Source of the DNA: JAZRWQ01 sp045541395
Lineage (GTDB): Bacteria > Bacillota > Clostridia > Oscillospirales > UMGS1783
Direction of reading: 5' to 3'
Length of the DNA stretch: 64,000 nt
Assembly: GCA_045541395.1 (NCBI GenBank)
Contig: JAZQIZ010000009.1
Coordinates: forward strand, 42,368 to 106,367
Shown here: in pieces, positions 1 to 7,929 of the stretch
Layout: every line of letters begins with the position of its first letter
How positions within the stretch are numbered: the stretch's first letter is position 1
Position numbers and translations under genes: made by a program
Notes under the pieces: model-generated
What the model was told of the DNA's origin: nothing
Database searches by the model: none
What the model saw: the letters and a program-made list of their open reading frames with translations, nothing else

Positions 1-1587
1 ATAGAGGAAGGCGTCCTTAATTTAGGTTCTATTGTGGATGATATTCCTCTTACCTTCAACGGCAACGTTCCTTATCCCCAGAACGTATCCCGTACCTTTA
101 ACGGTCTGACAACAATGTATGATGCTATAAGATACTCCCTTAACGCAACACCCGCACAGATACTGCAGGATCTTACTTATGATACTGCCTATGAGTATCT
201 TACAGACCGTTTGCATTTTGAACACCTTGTAGAAGAGGATATCGGAGTTGCCGCTATGGCAATGGGCGGTATGACCTACGGTGCAACCGTCGCGGAAATG
301 ACTGCAGGCTATGCTGCAATTGCAAATAAGGGCGTATATACCGAGCCTATAACTTACACCAGAGTAGAAGAGGCAAACGGTAAGGTACTCATTGAAAATA
401 CTCCTGAAACCAATCAGGCATTCTCCGAGGAAACAGCATGGCTTATGCAAGAACTGTTGGTTGACGGTGTTCATAATGGCTTTGCTGCGTTAGATCTTAA
501 AGATATTCCTCTTGCGGGTAAAACCGGTACTACCGATAGCGGTGTTGATAAGTGGTATATGTGTTATTCACCTTATTTTGCTGCCGGTATTTGGGTCGGC
601 TACGATGAAAACAATATTTCCCTTGATGATGCAGGGGTAATGGCAACAGTTTCAAGATATGCGTTCAAGTACGTAATGGATGAGGTTGTTGAAGTAAAAG
701 GCTGGGACGGTGGCTCTCTTTCCGAAAAGCCCGACACTATCGTTAGTGGTGAATATTGTCTCGATTGCGGCGGTACTCCTACCGAAAACTGCGAAAAGGA
801 CGTTCGCGGTGACCGTATAGCCTCTACCTATTTCGTTAAGGATCAGGAGCCTCCCAAGTGTACTTGTCATACATTGGTTTACATCTGCAAATCCTCCGGT
901 ATGGTTGCCCATAACGGTTGCCCCAAGGCCGAGCAGAAAGCTCTTGTTTTAACCAACAGAAGATTACCGATGAAAATAGGATTGCAGGATGCTTATTATA
1001 TGTGGATGAATATTCCGGACGGTGTTCCTGTTTCAGATGAAGGGGTTGCATTCCAGAACGTTCTCGGCCCCGGCAACAGCGTAGGTAAAGGCGATGGCAA
1101 GAAGGTAAATCATTTATGTACCGATCACAGCATTCCTACCGGTAAACAGCCTGAGCTTTATAATCCCAACACCGCGGTTAAGCCTACCTATAAGCTTACT
1201 GCAGTTGCAAATGCAAATGCAACATTCTCCTTCGGTAATTCCGTAAAGATCAAGGTTGGTAATGATTATACCTTTAAGGTAACGGCAAAAGAAGGTTTCC
1301 TTATTTCTTCTCTTACAGCAAACGGTGCAACGCTTGCTCCCGACAGAGGTAATGATAAGGTCAATACCTACACCGTAAAGGACGTATATGAGGAATACAC
1401 CGTTGAGGTTATTCTGAAGGAAGATCCAAATTACGTTCCTCCTGTGGTGGAAACTCCCTCAGAGCCGGAATCCTCCGAGCCTGAATCTTCTGCTCCTGAA
1501 ATATCCGAGCCGGAGCTCCCTTCCCTGGATCCTAACGATCCAAACTATATTCCACCCACAACTCCACCACCACCCGGTTTATTATAA
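1..1587 (+). CDS. Class A penicillin-binding protein, C-terminal part
   Basis: The frame is open from base 1, so this is the last 528 residues of a protein that begins outside the window. It would be a membrane-anchored transglycosylase/transpeptidase that polymerises and cross-links peptidoglycan. The SxN motif is SLN at bases 136-144 and the KTG motif, followed by TTDS, is at 520-528. The STxK nucleophile motif must lie upstream of the window. After the transpeptidase domain comes a Cys-containing linker, a small beta-rich segment, and a Ser/Glu/Pro-rich tail ending in a proline run, typical of extracellular C-terminal extensions of Clostridia PBP1 proteins. The family is certain; the exact paralogue is not. 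Confidence 0.9.
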   Translation: MEEGVLNLGSIVDDIPLTFNGNVPYPQNVSRTFNGLTTMYDAIRYSLNATPAQILQDLTYDTAYEYLTDRLHFEHLVEEDIGVAAMAMGGMTYGATVAEMTAGYAAIANKGVYTEPITYTRVEEANGKVLIENTPETNQAFSEETAWLMQELLVDGVHNGFAALDLKDIPLAGKTGTTDSGVDKWYMCYSPYFAAGIWVGYDENNISLDDAGVMATVSRYAFKYVMDEVVEVKGWDGGSLSEKPDTIVSGEYCLDCGGTPTENCEKDVRGDRIASTYFVKDQEPPKCTCHTLVYICKSSGMVAHNGCPKAEQKALVLTNRRLPMKIGLQDAYYMWMNIPDGVPVSDEGVAFQNVLGPGNSVGKGDGKKVNHLCTDHSIPTGKQPELYNPNTAVKPTYKLTAVANANATFSFGNSVKIKVGNDYTFKVTAKEGFLISSLTANGATLAPDRGNDKVNTYTVKDVYEEYTVEVILKEDPNYVPPVVETPSEPESSEPESSAPEISEPELPSLDPNDPNYIPPTTPPPPGLL

Positions 1588-1593
1588 AAAACA

Positions 1594-1624
1594 GAGGCTT
1601 TGTTCTTCAAAGCCTCTTATATCC
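1594..1624 (+). terminator. Intrinsic terminator after the PBP gene
   Basis: A perfect nine-base stem, GAGGCTTTG/CAAAGCCTC (1594-1602 and 1608-1616), with loop TTCTT is followed by a short T-rich tail. It lies 7 bases after the PBP stop and ends just before the tRNA. The weak T-tract means some read-through into the tRNA is possible. Confidence 0.65.
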
Positions 1625-1699
1625 GCCCGTAGCTCAGCTGGATAGAGTAGCAGATTCCGATTCTGATGGTCGGGGGTTCAAATCCCTTCGGGCGGGCCA
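1623..1699 (+). tRNA. tRNA-Arg (anticodon CCG)
   Basis: A 77-base cloverleaf with encoded CCA. The acceptor stem CCGCCCG (1623-1629) pairs fully with CGGGCGG (1689-1695), the discriminator is G, and CCA is at 1697-1699. The anticodon loop TTCCGAT places CCG at 1657-1659, reading the arginine codon CGG. The T-loop is TTCAAAT, with two G-T pairs in the T stem. The top pair of the anticodon stem (G1650/A1666) is mismatched. Confidence 0.95.
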
Positions 1700-1700
1700 G

Positions 1701-1732
1701 AAAAACCGACTTGTTTCGACAAGTCGGTTTTT
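1701..1732 (+). terminator. Terminator of tRNA-Arg
   Basis: A 14-base perfect stem, AAAAACCGACTTGT / ACAAGTCGGTTTTT, with a stable TTCG tetraloop starts two bases after the tRNA CCA. The T-run ends in TTTTTCAATGAAAT, where the hairpin array begins. Confidence 0.9.
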
Positions 1733-1735
1733 CAA

Positions 1736-1907
1736 TGAAATTCGCCTTACGGCGAGTGAAATAGCTACACTATGAAATACGCTTTCGCGTATGAAATATT
1801 TGCTTCGCAAATGTTTAAGAGGCGAATTTTATTTCACTTTCTGCCTTAGCAGAAAATTTCATAATCCGTTAGGATTATTTCATATCGAGCATAAGCGAGA
1901 TATTTCA
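1736..1907 (+). repeat. Mirrored hairpin array 1 (TGAAAT/ATTTCA ladder)
   Basis: A 172-base noncoding element. Four TGAAAT copies (1736, 1757, 1773 and 1792) each precede a small hairpin: TCGCC/GGCGA (1742-1755), ATAG/CTAT (1761-1773), TACGC/GCGTA (1778-1791) and ATTTGC/GCAAAT (1798-1812). A central segment at 1813-1830 carries GGCGAATTTT, an inverted copy of the left end. Four ATTTCA copies (1831, 1856, 1877 and 1902) then separate three more hairpins: TTTCTGC/GCAGAAA (1838-1855), TAATCC/GGATTA (1862-1877) and TATC..GATA (1883-1902). The left TGAAAT and right ATTTCA words are complementary, so the whole could fold into one long stem with side hairpins on both arms. Array 2 at 36084-36253 has the same plan. 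Function unknown; I do not recognise it as a named family. Confidence 0.85.
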
Positions 1908-1984
1908 TTTAATGAAAAATTTGTAGTGGTTCAAATATATAGGTCACAAATTCAAAAAGGTTCGAAATTGTGCTCTCTTTCCAT

Positions 1985-2017
1985 AAAAACAACACCTCCT
2001 GCAGGTGTTGTTTTTTT
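1985..2017 (+). terminator. Strong terminator downstream of array 1
   Basis: A stem pairing AAAAACAACACCT with AGGTGTTGTTTTT, loop CCTGC, is followed by a T-run. No gene directly precedes it, so it probably ends a transcript running through the array or through 1908-1984, where I see no convincing coding sequence. Confidence 0.75.
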
Positions 2018-2072
2018 ATAATTACAATAAGAAGGGATTTGTACCCTCCAACTTCTTTTTTATGCTATTTTC

Positions 2073-2101
2073 TTGTAATAGAAATTCAAATATGATAAAA
2101 T
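2073..2101 (+). promoter_or_regulatory. Sigma-A promoter of the TetM-like/NYN gene
   Basis: TTGTAA at 2073-2078, a 17-base spacer and TAAAAT at 2096-2101. The start codon follows 29 bases downstream of the -10 box. Confidence 0.6.
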
Positions 2102-2130
2102 AATCATCAAATACGAAGTAAGAGGTTTTT

Positions 2131-4683
2131 ATGAAAAAAACAGTTTTAGGAATCCTTGCTCACGTGGACGCAGGTAAAACTACTCTTGCGGAAGCAATAT
2201 TGTATTCCACGGGTAAGTCCCGTTCCTTGGGCAGGGTAGACAAAGGGGATACAAATTTAGACACCCACAGACTTGAAAGGGAGCGCGGTATAACTATATT
2301 TTCCAGTCAGGCAGTATTCAATATAGGAAATATGGAAGTGTGTCTTCTTGATACGCCGGGCCATATTGATTTTTCTGCCGAAACTGAAAGAGCATTGCAG
2401 GTGCTTGACTATGCAATACTTGTTATAAGCGGACTTGACGGTGTTCAGGCTCATACCCGTACTTTGTGGCGCCTTTTGCAGTTTTATAATGTTCCCACCT
2501 TCGTGTTTGTTACCAAAATGGATTTTGCCCGCAATACTCAAACGGAACTTTTATCTCAACTTCAAAAAGAGCTTGACAGCGCCTGTGTAGATTTTTCTAA
2601 TAAAGAGGCCCGTGATGAAGGCCTTGCCATGTGTTCTGAAAGGTTACTTGATAAATATCTTTCGGGAGAAGAAATAACTTCCGAGGATGCGGCAGGCCTA
2701 ATTTTGCGCCGCAGGGCCTTCCCTTGTTATTTTGGTTCCGGTCTTAAGCTTGAAGGAATTGATTCTTTCTTGAATGGCCTTGAAACTTATACTGTTTCAC
2801 AAAATTATCCCGATGTCTTTGGTGCCAAGGTGTTCAAGATCACCCGCGATAAGTCTGATCGACTGACTCATCTGAAAATTACGGGCGGTAAGCTTAAGGT
2901 CAAAGATACGGTAGACTTTGACGGTGTGCCTTCTAAAATCAATCAGATTCGAATATATTCAGGTGAAAAATATGTAACTGTTGATGAAGTTGAGGCCGGA
3001 AGTATATGTGCCGTAACAGGGCCCGGTAATACCTATAACGGACAGGGAATAGGTTATGAGGCCAATTCTGAAAAACCTATTTTAGAACCTGTTATGAACT
3101 ATAGGATAGTTCTTCCCAAGGATGTTGATGCCCGTACTATGTTGCCAAAACTGAAAATGCTTGAAGAGGAAGATCCTCAGCTGCATATTGGCTGGAATGA
3201 GTACCTGCAGGAAATTAACGTCAGTCTTATGGGAGAGGTTCAAGTTGAAATTTTTAAAAGCATAGTTGCGGATAAATTCTCTGTTGATATTGAAATAGAT
3301 GAAGGCAGGGTATTGTACAAAGAAACAATATCCAATAAAGTTGAAGGTGTTGGCCATTACGAGCCTCTGCGTCACTATGCTGAAGTCCATTTGATTTTAG
3401 AGCCACTTCCTCGGGGAAGCGGGCTTGTGTTTGGCAGCTGTTGCAGTGAAGATATTTTAGATAGAAACTGGCAAAGGCTTGTTATGGGGCACCTTTCCGA
3501 AAAAAAGCACCTAGGTGTTCTTACGGGATCACCTATAACGGATATGAAAATAACCTTAGCCTCGGGTAGAGCCCATATAAAGCATACCGAAGGCGGGGAT
3601 TTCAGACAGTCTACCTACAGAGCCGTAAGGCAAGGCCTGATGAGAGCTCAGTCTGTATTACTTGAACCTTATTACTCTTTTCGTATAGAGGTTCCAAGCG
3701 AACAGATCGGCAGAGTTATAAACGATATTCGTATGCGCAAGGGAACCATGAACCGTCCTGAAGACTTGGGCGGTGTATCCCTTATAACAGGCAAAGCCCC
3801 CGTTGTGCAAATGAACGGCTATGCTTCCGAAGTTGCGGCATATACAGGCGGAAAGGGAAGAGTATTTTACGAGCTTGCTGGTTATGATGAATGTACTGAG
3901 ACCGAAAAGGTTGTGAATGAGAAAAATTATAATCCAGAAAGTGACCTTGAAAATTCTCCCGATTCTATATTCTGTGCCCACGGAAGCGGTTTTCCCGTTA
4001 AGTGGGATCAGGTGCCTCAGTATATGCACCTTGAAAGCTGCTTGAAAAAAGAATCGGAAAAAGAGGTTCGCCGTCGTAATTTCAGTATAGATGACAAGGA
4101 ACTGGAAGCAATAATGGAAAGGGAATTCGGTAAGGTTGAATATAATCTTTACCGACCTAAGCCTGTATATAAGGAAGAGGAACGGGTTGCTGTTCCGGTG
4201 GTAAGAAAGCAATACGTTATAGTTGACGGATATAATCTTATATTTGCCTGGGATGAGCTTAATTCTATTGCAAAGGATAGTCTTGAATCAGCAAGAGAGC
4301 GGCTTATGAATATTCTTTCTAATTACAGTGCCTTTACACATATAAACGTTATTCTGGTATTTGATGCCTACCGTGTGCCCGGCGGAAAGGGTGAACGGTT
4401 TGAATACCACAATATTCATGTAGTATATACTAAGGAACACCAGTACGGCGATAACTATATTGAAATGCTGGTTGCCGAAATAGGTAAAAACGAATACGTA
4501 AGGGTTGTAACCTCCGACAGGCTTATTCAGCTTTCCGCTATCCGTTCAGGTGTTCTTCGTACATCCTCCCGTGAATTTATAGGTGAAATAAATAACGTGG
4601 AAGGCCAAATTGCAAACGTACTGTCAGATCTCGAAAAGCAAACCCCTAAAACAACCATAGGCGGTATGTTAAAAATCGAATAA
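2131..4683 (+). CDS. TetM-like translational GTPase fused to a Rae1/YacP-type NYN nuclease domain
   Basis: 850 residues. Residues 1 to about 680 follow the EF-G/Tet(M) plan: P-loop AHVDAGKTT (10-18), switch II DTPGH (74-78), TKMD (128-131), then EF-G-like domains to LLEPYYSFRIEVP. Residues about 694-840 form a second domain beginning VDGYN (D699), then VFDAY (D745), YGDNYIE and TSDRLIQ, the acidic signature of NYN/PIN-like nucleases of the YacP family. Bacillus subtilis YacP is Rae1, known to cut mRNA in the ribosomal A site. A GTPase that enters the ribosome joined to such a nuclease suggests one ribosome-directed machine; that role is inferred. The domain IV loop differs from true Tet(M), so tetracycline resistance should not be assumed. 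RBS AAGTAAGAGG precedes the ATG. Confidence 0.88.
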   Translation: MKKTVLGILAHVDAGKTTLAEAILYSTGKSRSLGRVDKGDTNLDTHRLERERGITIFSSQAVFNIGNMEVCLLDTPGHIDFSAETERALQVLDYAILVISGLDGVQAHTRTLWRLLQFYNVPTFVFVTKMDFARNTQTELLSQLQKELDSACVDFSNKEARDEGLAMCSERLLDKYLSGEEITSEDAAGLILRRRAFPCYFGSGLKLEGIDSFLNGLETYTVSQNYPDVFGAKVFKITRDKSDRLTHLKITGGKLKVKDTVDFDGVPSKINQIRIYSGEKYVTVDEVEAGSICAVTGPGNTYNGQGIGYEANSEKPILEPVMNYRIVLPKDVDARTMLPKLKMLEEEDPQLHIGWNEYLQEINVSLMGEVQVEIFKSIVADKFSVDIEIDEGRVLYKETISNKVEGVGHYEPLRHYAEVHLILEPLPRGSGLVFGSCCSEDILDRNWQRLVMGHLSEKKHLGVLTGSPITDMKITLASGRAHIKHTEGGDFRQSTYRAVRQGLMRAQSVLLEPYYSFRIEVPSEQIGRVINDIRMRKGTMNRPEDLGGVSLITGKAPVVQMNGYASEVAAYTGGKGRVFYELAGYDECTETEKVVNEKNYNPESDLENSPDSIFCAHGSGFPVKWDQVPQYMHLESCLKKESEKEVRRRNFSIDDKELEAIMEREFGKVEYNLYRPKPVYKEEERVAVPVVRKQYVIVDGYNLIFAWDELNSIAKDSLESARERLMNILSNYSAFTHINVILVFDAYRVPGGKGERFEYHNIHVVYTKEHQYGDNYIEMLVAEIGKNEYVRVVTSDRLIQLSAIRSGVLRTSSREFIGEINNVEGQIANVLSDLEKQTPKTTIGGMLKIE

Positions 4684-4686
4684 AGT

Positions 4687-4719
4687 AAAAATTGTGCAGA
4701 AAAATCTGCACAATTTTTA
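4687..4719. terminator. Bidirectional terminator between convergent genes
   Basis: Stem AAAAATTGTGCAGA/TCTGCACAATTTTT with loop AAAA. It follows the GTPase-NYN stop codon, and its outer arm holds the stop codon (4717-4719) of the minus-strand hydrolase, so it can serve both genes. Confidence 0.85.
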
Positions 4720-5646
4720 TATATTCCAATATTTTTTGCCGAAATCATCTAGTTCCTTTAAATAGCGTTTCTGGTCTTTCGGAAAGCTTAATCCATGGTC
4801 TGCTCCATCAACAATAACCAACCGTTTTTCATTAGAGCAGTTGTTGTAGTTCTCAACACTCATTGTGTATGGCACAAAACCATCGGATCTACCGTGAAAG
4901 AATATTGCAGGTACAGTACAGTGTTTAACCGCCTCGGAAGGGGAATCTGCCTCAAGATCAAAACCGCCGTACAGCCTTGCACCAAGCTTAATAAAAGGAT
5001 AAACAAGCTTCTGAGGGAGCTTCATTTCAACAATTATTTTTTTAATAATTTCTTTTGCGCTTGTGTATCCGCAGTCTGCAAGTACTCCTACAACGTTCTC
5101 GGGAAGTTCGTTTTGTGCCGCCATAAGCACGGTGGCGGCCCCCATGGAAATTCCTGTTATAATAATTTTGGTTTCTTTGCCGAATTTCTTAATGGCAAGG
5201 TCTATCCATTTTAAGCAGTCTTTGCTTTCCTTTATTCCAAAAGTAATTGTATGCCCCTGGCTCTTTCCTGCACCGCGCTGGTCAACAAGCAGAGCGTTTC
5301 TGTTAAGTGCAAAACATCTTTGCACTCCACCGGCAAGATCTCTTTGTGCGCTGCCCTTATAGCCGTGAAACATAATTTCAATGGGCCCTCCGGGGTTACA
5401 TTCATAGTATTTGCCGTACAAAGTAAGTCCGTCATAGGAAGTAACCGAGAGCTCCTTGTTTGGTAGGGCGGCGGTTTGCTTTTGCCATTCAATCATAAGT
5501 TCTCTGTATTCCTCGTATTCTTTTCCGGGCGGAATATCGTATTCAGATGTAGCCTTGCGCTTGAATGCGTAAAAAACTTTAAAATAACAGAATAACGAAA
5601 TAATAAGTATGAGTATAATAAGCGCTCCTGAAATTACAAATACCAT
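4717..5646 (-). CDS. Membrane-anchored alpha/beta hydrolase
   Basis: An N-terminal hydrophobic segment (VFVISGALIILILII) anchors an alpha/beta-hydrolase domain facing outward. The nucleophile elbow is GISMGA, the acid is the Asp of HGRSDGFVP, and the histidine lies in GADHGLSF, so the triad is complete. The HGYKG segment is the likely oxyanion strand. This is the serine aminopeptidase/YfhR-like hydrolase family; the substrate is unknown. The ATG at 5646 is chosen because AGGTGA sits five bases upstream; an ATG at 5652 and a GTG at 5655 are in frame but overlap that Shine-Dalgarno. Confidence 0.85.
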   Translation of the reverse strand: MVFVISGALIILILIISLFCYFKVFYAFKRKATSEYDIPPGKEYEEYRELMIEWQKQTAALPNKELSVTSYDGLTLYGKYYECNPGGPIEIMFHGYKGSAQRDLAGGVQRCFALNRNALLVDQRGAGKSQGHTITFGIKESKDCLKWIDLAIKKFGKETKIIITGISMGAATVLMAAQNELPENVVGVLADCGYTSAKEIIKKIIVEMKLPQKLVYPFIKLGARLYGGFDLEADSPSEAVKHCTVPAIFFHGRSDGFVPYTMSVENYNNCSNEKRLVIVDGADHGLSFPKDQKRYLKELDDFGKKYWNI

Positions 5647-5703
5647 TTTCATCACCTAACAGTATTTTATCATCATTTTCTTCTGTTTTCAATTATAATT
5701 ATC

Positions 5704-5732
5704 TTGCTTTTTATGAGCCTTTCCTTTACAAT
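5704..5732 (+). promoter_or_regulatory. Sigma-A promoter of the acyltransferase gene
   Basis: TTGCTT (5704-5709), a 17-base spacer and TACAAT (5727-5732), 28 bases before the chosen start. Confidence 0.55.
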
Positions 5733-5760
5733 ATAAAAGACGAATTTAAAGGAGATGCTA

Positions 5761-7029
5761 ATGGAAGTAAATTATAAAAATAAAAAACGTTACAATACAG
5801 CAAAATATCCTATAAGACAGCCGGTCATAATCGTTTGGCTTATTTGGCTTTTATCTAAAATAATGCTTTTGAATAAAAAATATAAGGTTGAAAAGATTAA
5901 TATGGATGGTTTGAAGCCTCCTTATATGATGCTTAGCAATCATATGTATTTTATTGATTTTGAACTTGCTGCTATGGGTACCTTGCCTTACCGCGTAAGC
6001 AACGTTGTCAGTATAGACGGTTATTACCGTCGCCCTTGGCTTTTGGAACTTATAGGCGCAATTTGTACCCGTAAGTTTACTATGGATCTTCATTTAATAA
6101 AATCTATAAACCGCGTTCTGAAAAAAGGCGATATTCTTTCTATGTACCCCGAAGCAAGATATTCCCCTTGCGGTATAGAATCTTATATTCCTGAGGCCGT
6201 GGGTAAGCTTATTAAAATGAATAAGGTGCCTGTTGTTGCTGTGGTGCATCACGGAAACCATATCCATTCTCCGTTTTGGAACTTCCGTAAAAAGCGCAAG
6301 GCGCCTCTTTATACTACTATGACACAAATACTTACTGCAGAGCAGGTTTCCCGAATGTCTGCGCAGGAAATTCATAATACCGTTGTTGAAGCCCTGCGTT
6401 ATGATGATTATAAATATCAGAAGGAAAATAGTATTCTTATAAAAGAACCATTTCGCGCCGAAGGCCTGCATAAAGTTCTTTATCAGTGCCCCCATTGTCT
6501 TACAGAATCCAAAATGGCTTCCGAAGGCACCGAACTTTTCTGCAAAGAATGCGGCATGCGTTACAATATGAATGAGGATGGTACTCTTACCTGTCTTAAC
6601 GGTGAAACGGTCTTTTCTCATATTCCTGATTGGTTCAGATGGGAAAGGGAGCAGGTAAGACAGCAGATCGATAACGGAACCTATTCTTTTGAGGATGAAG
6701 TTGAGGTTTATTCCTTGCCGCGCTGTTGGCGTTTTGTTCCCTTGGGAAAAGCTCATTTAAAACATGATCCGGAGAATGGTTTTGTGCTTGAGGGTAATTA
6801 CAGAAACAGCGATTACCGGATTCAAAGAAAACCATTGCAAACCAACAGCTTACATATAGAGTATGATTATTGCTATATCAAGCCCTTTGACTGTCTTGAT
6901 ATTTCCACCGAAAACGATTCTTTTTATTGCTATCCTACAAAGGAAAACGTTGTAACAAAGCTTGGCTTTGCAACCGAAATAATATACGAACAAAACCGAA
7001 CCAAGAACAAACAAAAGACCATATCTTAG
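5761..7029 (+). CDS. PlsC-like acyltransferase with C-terminal zinc ribbon
   Basis: 422 residues. The first half resembles 1-acylglycerol-3-phosphate acyltransferases: a membrane-associating N terminus, a NHxxxxD-type motif seen as NHMYFID, and a glycerophosphate-binding-like block YPEARYS. The second half is an extra region of about 200 residues that includes a CPHC...CKEC zinc ribbon followed by a beta-rich tail, not part of minimal PlsC. It may acylate a phospholipid precursor or another acceptor at the membrane; the substrate is not evident. AAAGGAG six bases before the ATG at 5761 decides the start; the ATG at 5755 overlaps that site. Confidence 0.8.
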   Translation: MEVNYKNKKRYNTAKYPIRQPVIIVWLIWLLSKIMLLNKKYKVEKINMDGLKPPYMMLSNHMYFIDFELAAMGTLPYRVSNVVSIDGYYRRPWLLELIGAICTRKFTMDLHLIKSINRVLKKGDILSMYPEARYSPCGIESYIPEAVGKLIKMNKVPVVAVVHHGNHIHSPFWNFRKKRKAPLYTTMTQILTAEQVSRMSAQEIHNTVVEALRYDDYKYQKENSILIKEPFRAEGLHKVLYQCPHCLTESKMASEGTELFCKECGMRYNMNEDGTLTCLNGETVFSHIPDWFRWEREQVRQQIDNGTYSFEDEVEVYSLPRCWRFVPLGKAHLKHDPENGFVLEGNYRNSDYRIQRKPLQTNSLHIEYDYCYIKPFDCLDISTENDSFYCYPTKENVVTKLGFATEIIYEQNRTKNKQKTIS

Positions 7030-7041
7030 ATATGGTCTTTT
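7013..7041. terminator. Bidirectional terminator whose loop holds two stop codons
   Basis: A perfect 13-base stem, AAAAGACCATATC/GATATGGTCTTTT, with loop TTA (7026-7028). The plus gene stops at TAG 7027-7029 and the minus gene stops at TAA (7028-7026), so both stops use the same bases. Confidence 0.85.
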
Positions 7042-7772
7042 ATAAATTTTTCTATAATTTGGCCGAATACACTTACTCCGTTTTCGTCTACAGCGTCATC
7101 GTGCTCACAGTGCCCGCCGTGGAGTACTTTAGAAAAAATTTTATTATCGTCATATTTAAAGTGTTTCAGGGTAGATAGTGTAAGCATTGTTTGTTCAAAG
7201 CGGTTTTCCATATCGTTATCGGAAACCAAGAATATCATAGAGGAAGAATCATTTCCATCCGCACCTATAAAGTACAAAGGAGCGGTTTCGTCTACTATAA
7301 GACGTCTTGAATCGTACCCACGCTCTTTCAACACATTAAAATGAGCGGTAGGCTGTCCCGCATTGTGAACATAACCCTGAATGTCGATAGGTTTAAGTCC
7401 GTTTTTAGCAAGATAATTTTTATCGAAACACAGCATCATAGAGATATATCCGCCGGCAGAAGAGCCGCCTACAAATATTTTATCGCAGTTGCAATAGTTC
7501 TTTATATTATTAAATACCCAAGCAACTGCGTCGGAGGCATCTTCTATAAAGTCGGGGAATTTTGCCTCAGGGTACATTCTGTAATTTGCGCTTGCAACAG
7601 CAATATTTTTGCTTGTAAGGTATTCGAAGGGAACACGGTTCCATTCCTTGCACCCCTCTACAATACCGCCGCCGTGAAAGAATACAAGTACTGCGGATAC
7701 ATCATTTTCGGGCAACAGCAGATCTAAAAGTTGGTCTTTGTCGTTATAACAAATGTCCTTTATTATTTTCAT
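7026..7772 (-). CDS. Alpha/beta hydrolase, esterase/lipase type
   Basis: A 248-residue soluble hydrolase. It has the oxyanion motif HGGG, nucleophile GGSSAGG, an acid in SDNDMEN and a catalytic histidine in HGGHCEH, matching the hormone-sensitive-lipase/acetyl-esterase group. No signal peptide is visible, so it should be cytoplasmic. The RBS AAGGAGG precedes the ATG. A sigma-A promoter (TTGCAA-17-TACAAT) lies upstream, back to back with the AEC transporter's control region. The natural substrate cannot be read from the sequence. Confidence 0.85.
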   Translation of the reverse strand: MKIIKDICYNDKDQLLDLLLPENDVSAVLVFFHGGGIVEGCKEWNRVPFEYLTSKNIAVASANYRMYPEAKFPDFIEDASDAVAWVFNNIKNYCNCDKIFVGGSSAGGYISMMLCFDKNYLAKNGLKPIDIQGYVHNAGQPTAHFNVLKERGYDSRRLIVDETAPLYFIGADGNDSSSMIFLVSDNDMENRFEQTMLTLSTLKHFKYDDNKIFSKVLHGGHCEHDDAVDENGVSVFGQIIEKFIKDHI

Positions 7773-7792
7773 AATAATACCTCCTTATATGT

Positions 7793-7821
7793 ATTGTATC
7801 ATTAAAGTGTTTCTGTTGCAA
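7793..7821 (-). promoter_or_regulatory. Sigma-A promoter of the esterase gene
   Basis: On the minus strand, TTGCAA (7821-7816), a 17-base spacer and TACAAT (7798-7793). Its -35 box lies just outside the AAAACTAT inverted repeat at 7827-7850. Confidence 0.6.
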
Positions 7822-7826
7822 ATATG

Positions 7827-7850
7827 AAAACTATGAATGCTTATAGTTTT
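7827..7850. promoter_or_regulatory. Inverted repeat, likely LysR-type operator
   Basis: AAAACTAT - 8 bases - ATAGTTTT, a perfect dyad upstream of the AEC gene. A TATAAT at 7903-7908 with no good -35 box follows, which fits an activator-dependent promoter. The same ATAGTT/AACTAT word occurs as a dyad in front of the nearby LysR gene (9707-9726). Confidence 0.55.
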
Positions 7851-7929
7851 AAAGCTATAGGATATGAGTGTTTTAGTATTTCTAATTCAGGAGTGCCGGT
7901 GTTATAATGGTAGCAAAGGAGTTGATGTA

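Noticed and set aside
1736..1907. CRISPR array
   Set aside because: The repeated word is only six bases, the intervals are short palindromes rather than unique spacers, the second half is inverted, and no cas gene is present.
1926..1984. tRNA remnant suggested by two T-loop-like words (GGTTCAAAT, GGTTCGAAAT) and a CCA before the terminator
   Set aside because: The flanking bases do not pair as T or acceptor stems, and no anticodon arm is found.
1791..2021. A 76-codon ORF across hairpin array 1 and the following terminator
   Set aside because: It has no RBS, runs through palindromes and ends in a terminator T-run; it is a chance frame in the repeat.
3658..4212. A 184-codon minus-strand ORF inside the GTPase-NYN gene
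   Set aside because: Antisense shadow of a well-supported gene with no homology signal.
2131..4683. Tetracycline resistance gene tet(M)/tet(W)
   Set aside because: The domain IV loop does not match true Tet proteins and the C terminus carries a nuclease domain; only TetM-like homology is supported.
6094..6756. A 220-codon minus-strand ORF
   Set aside because: It lies wholly antisense to the acyltransferase gene, has no recognisable motif or RBS, and is a shadow frame.
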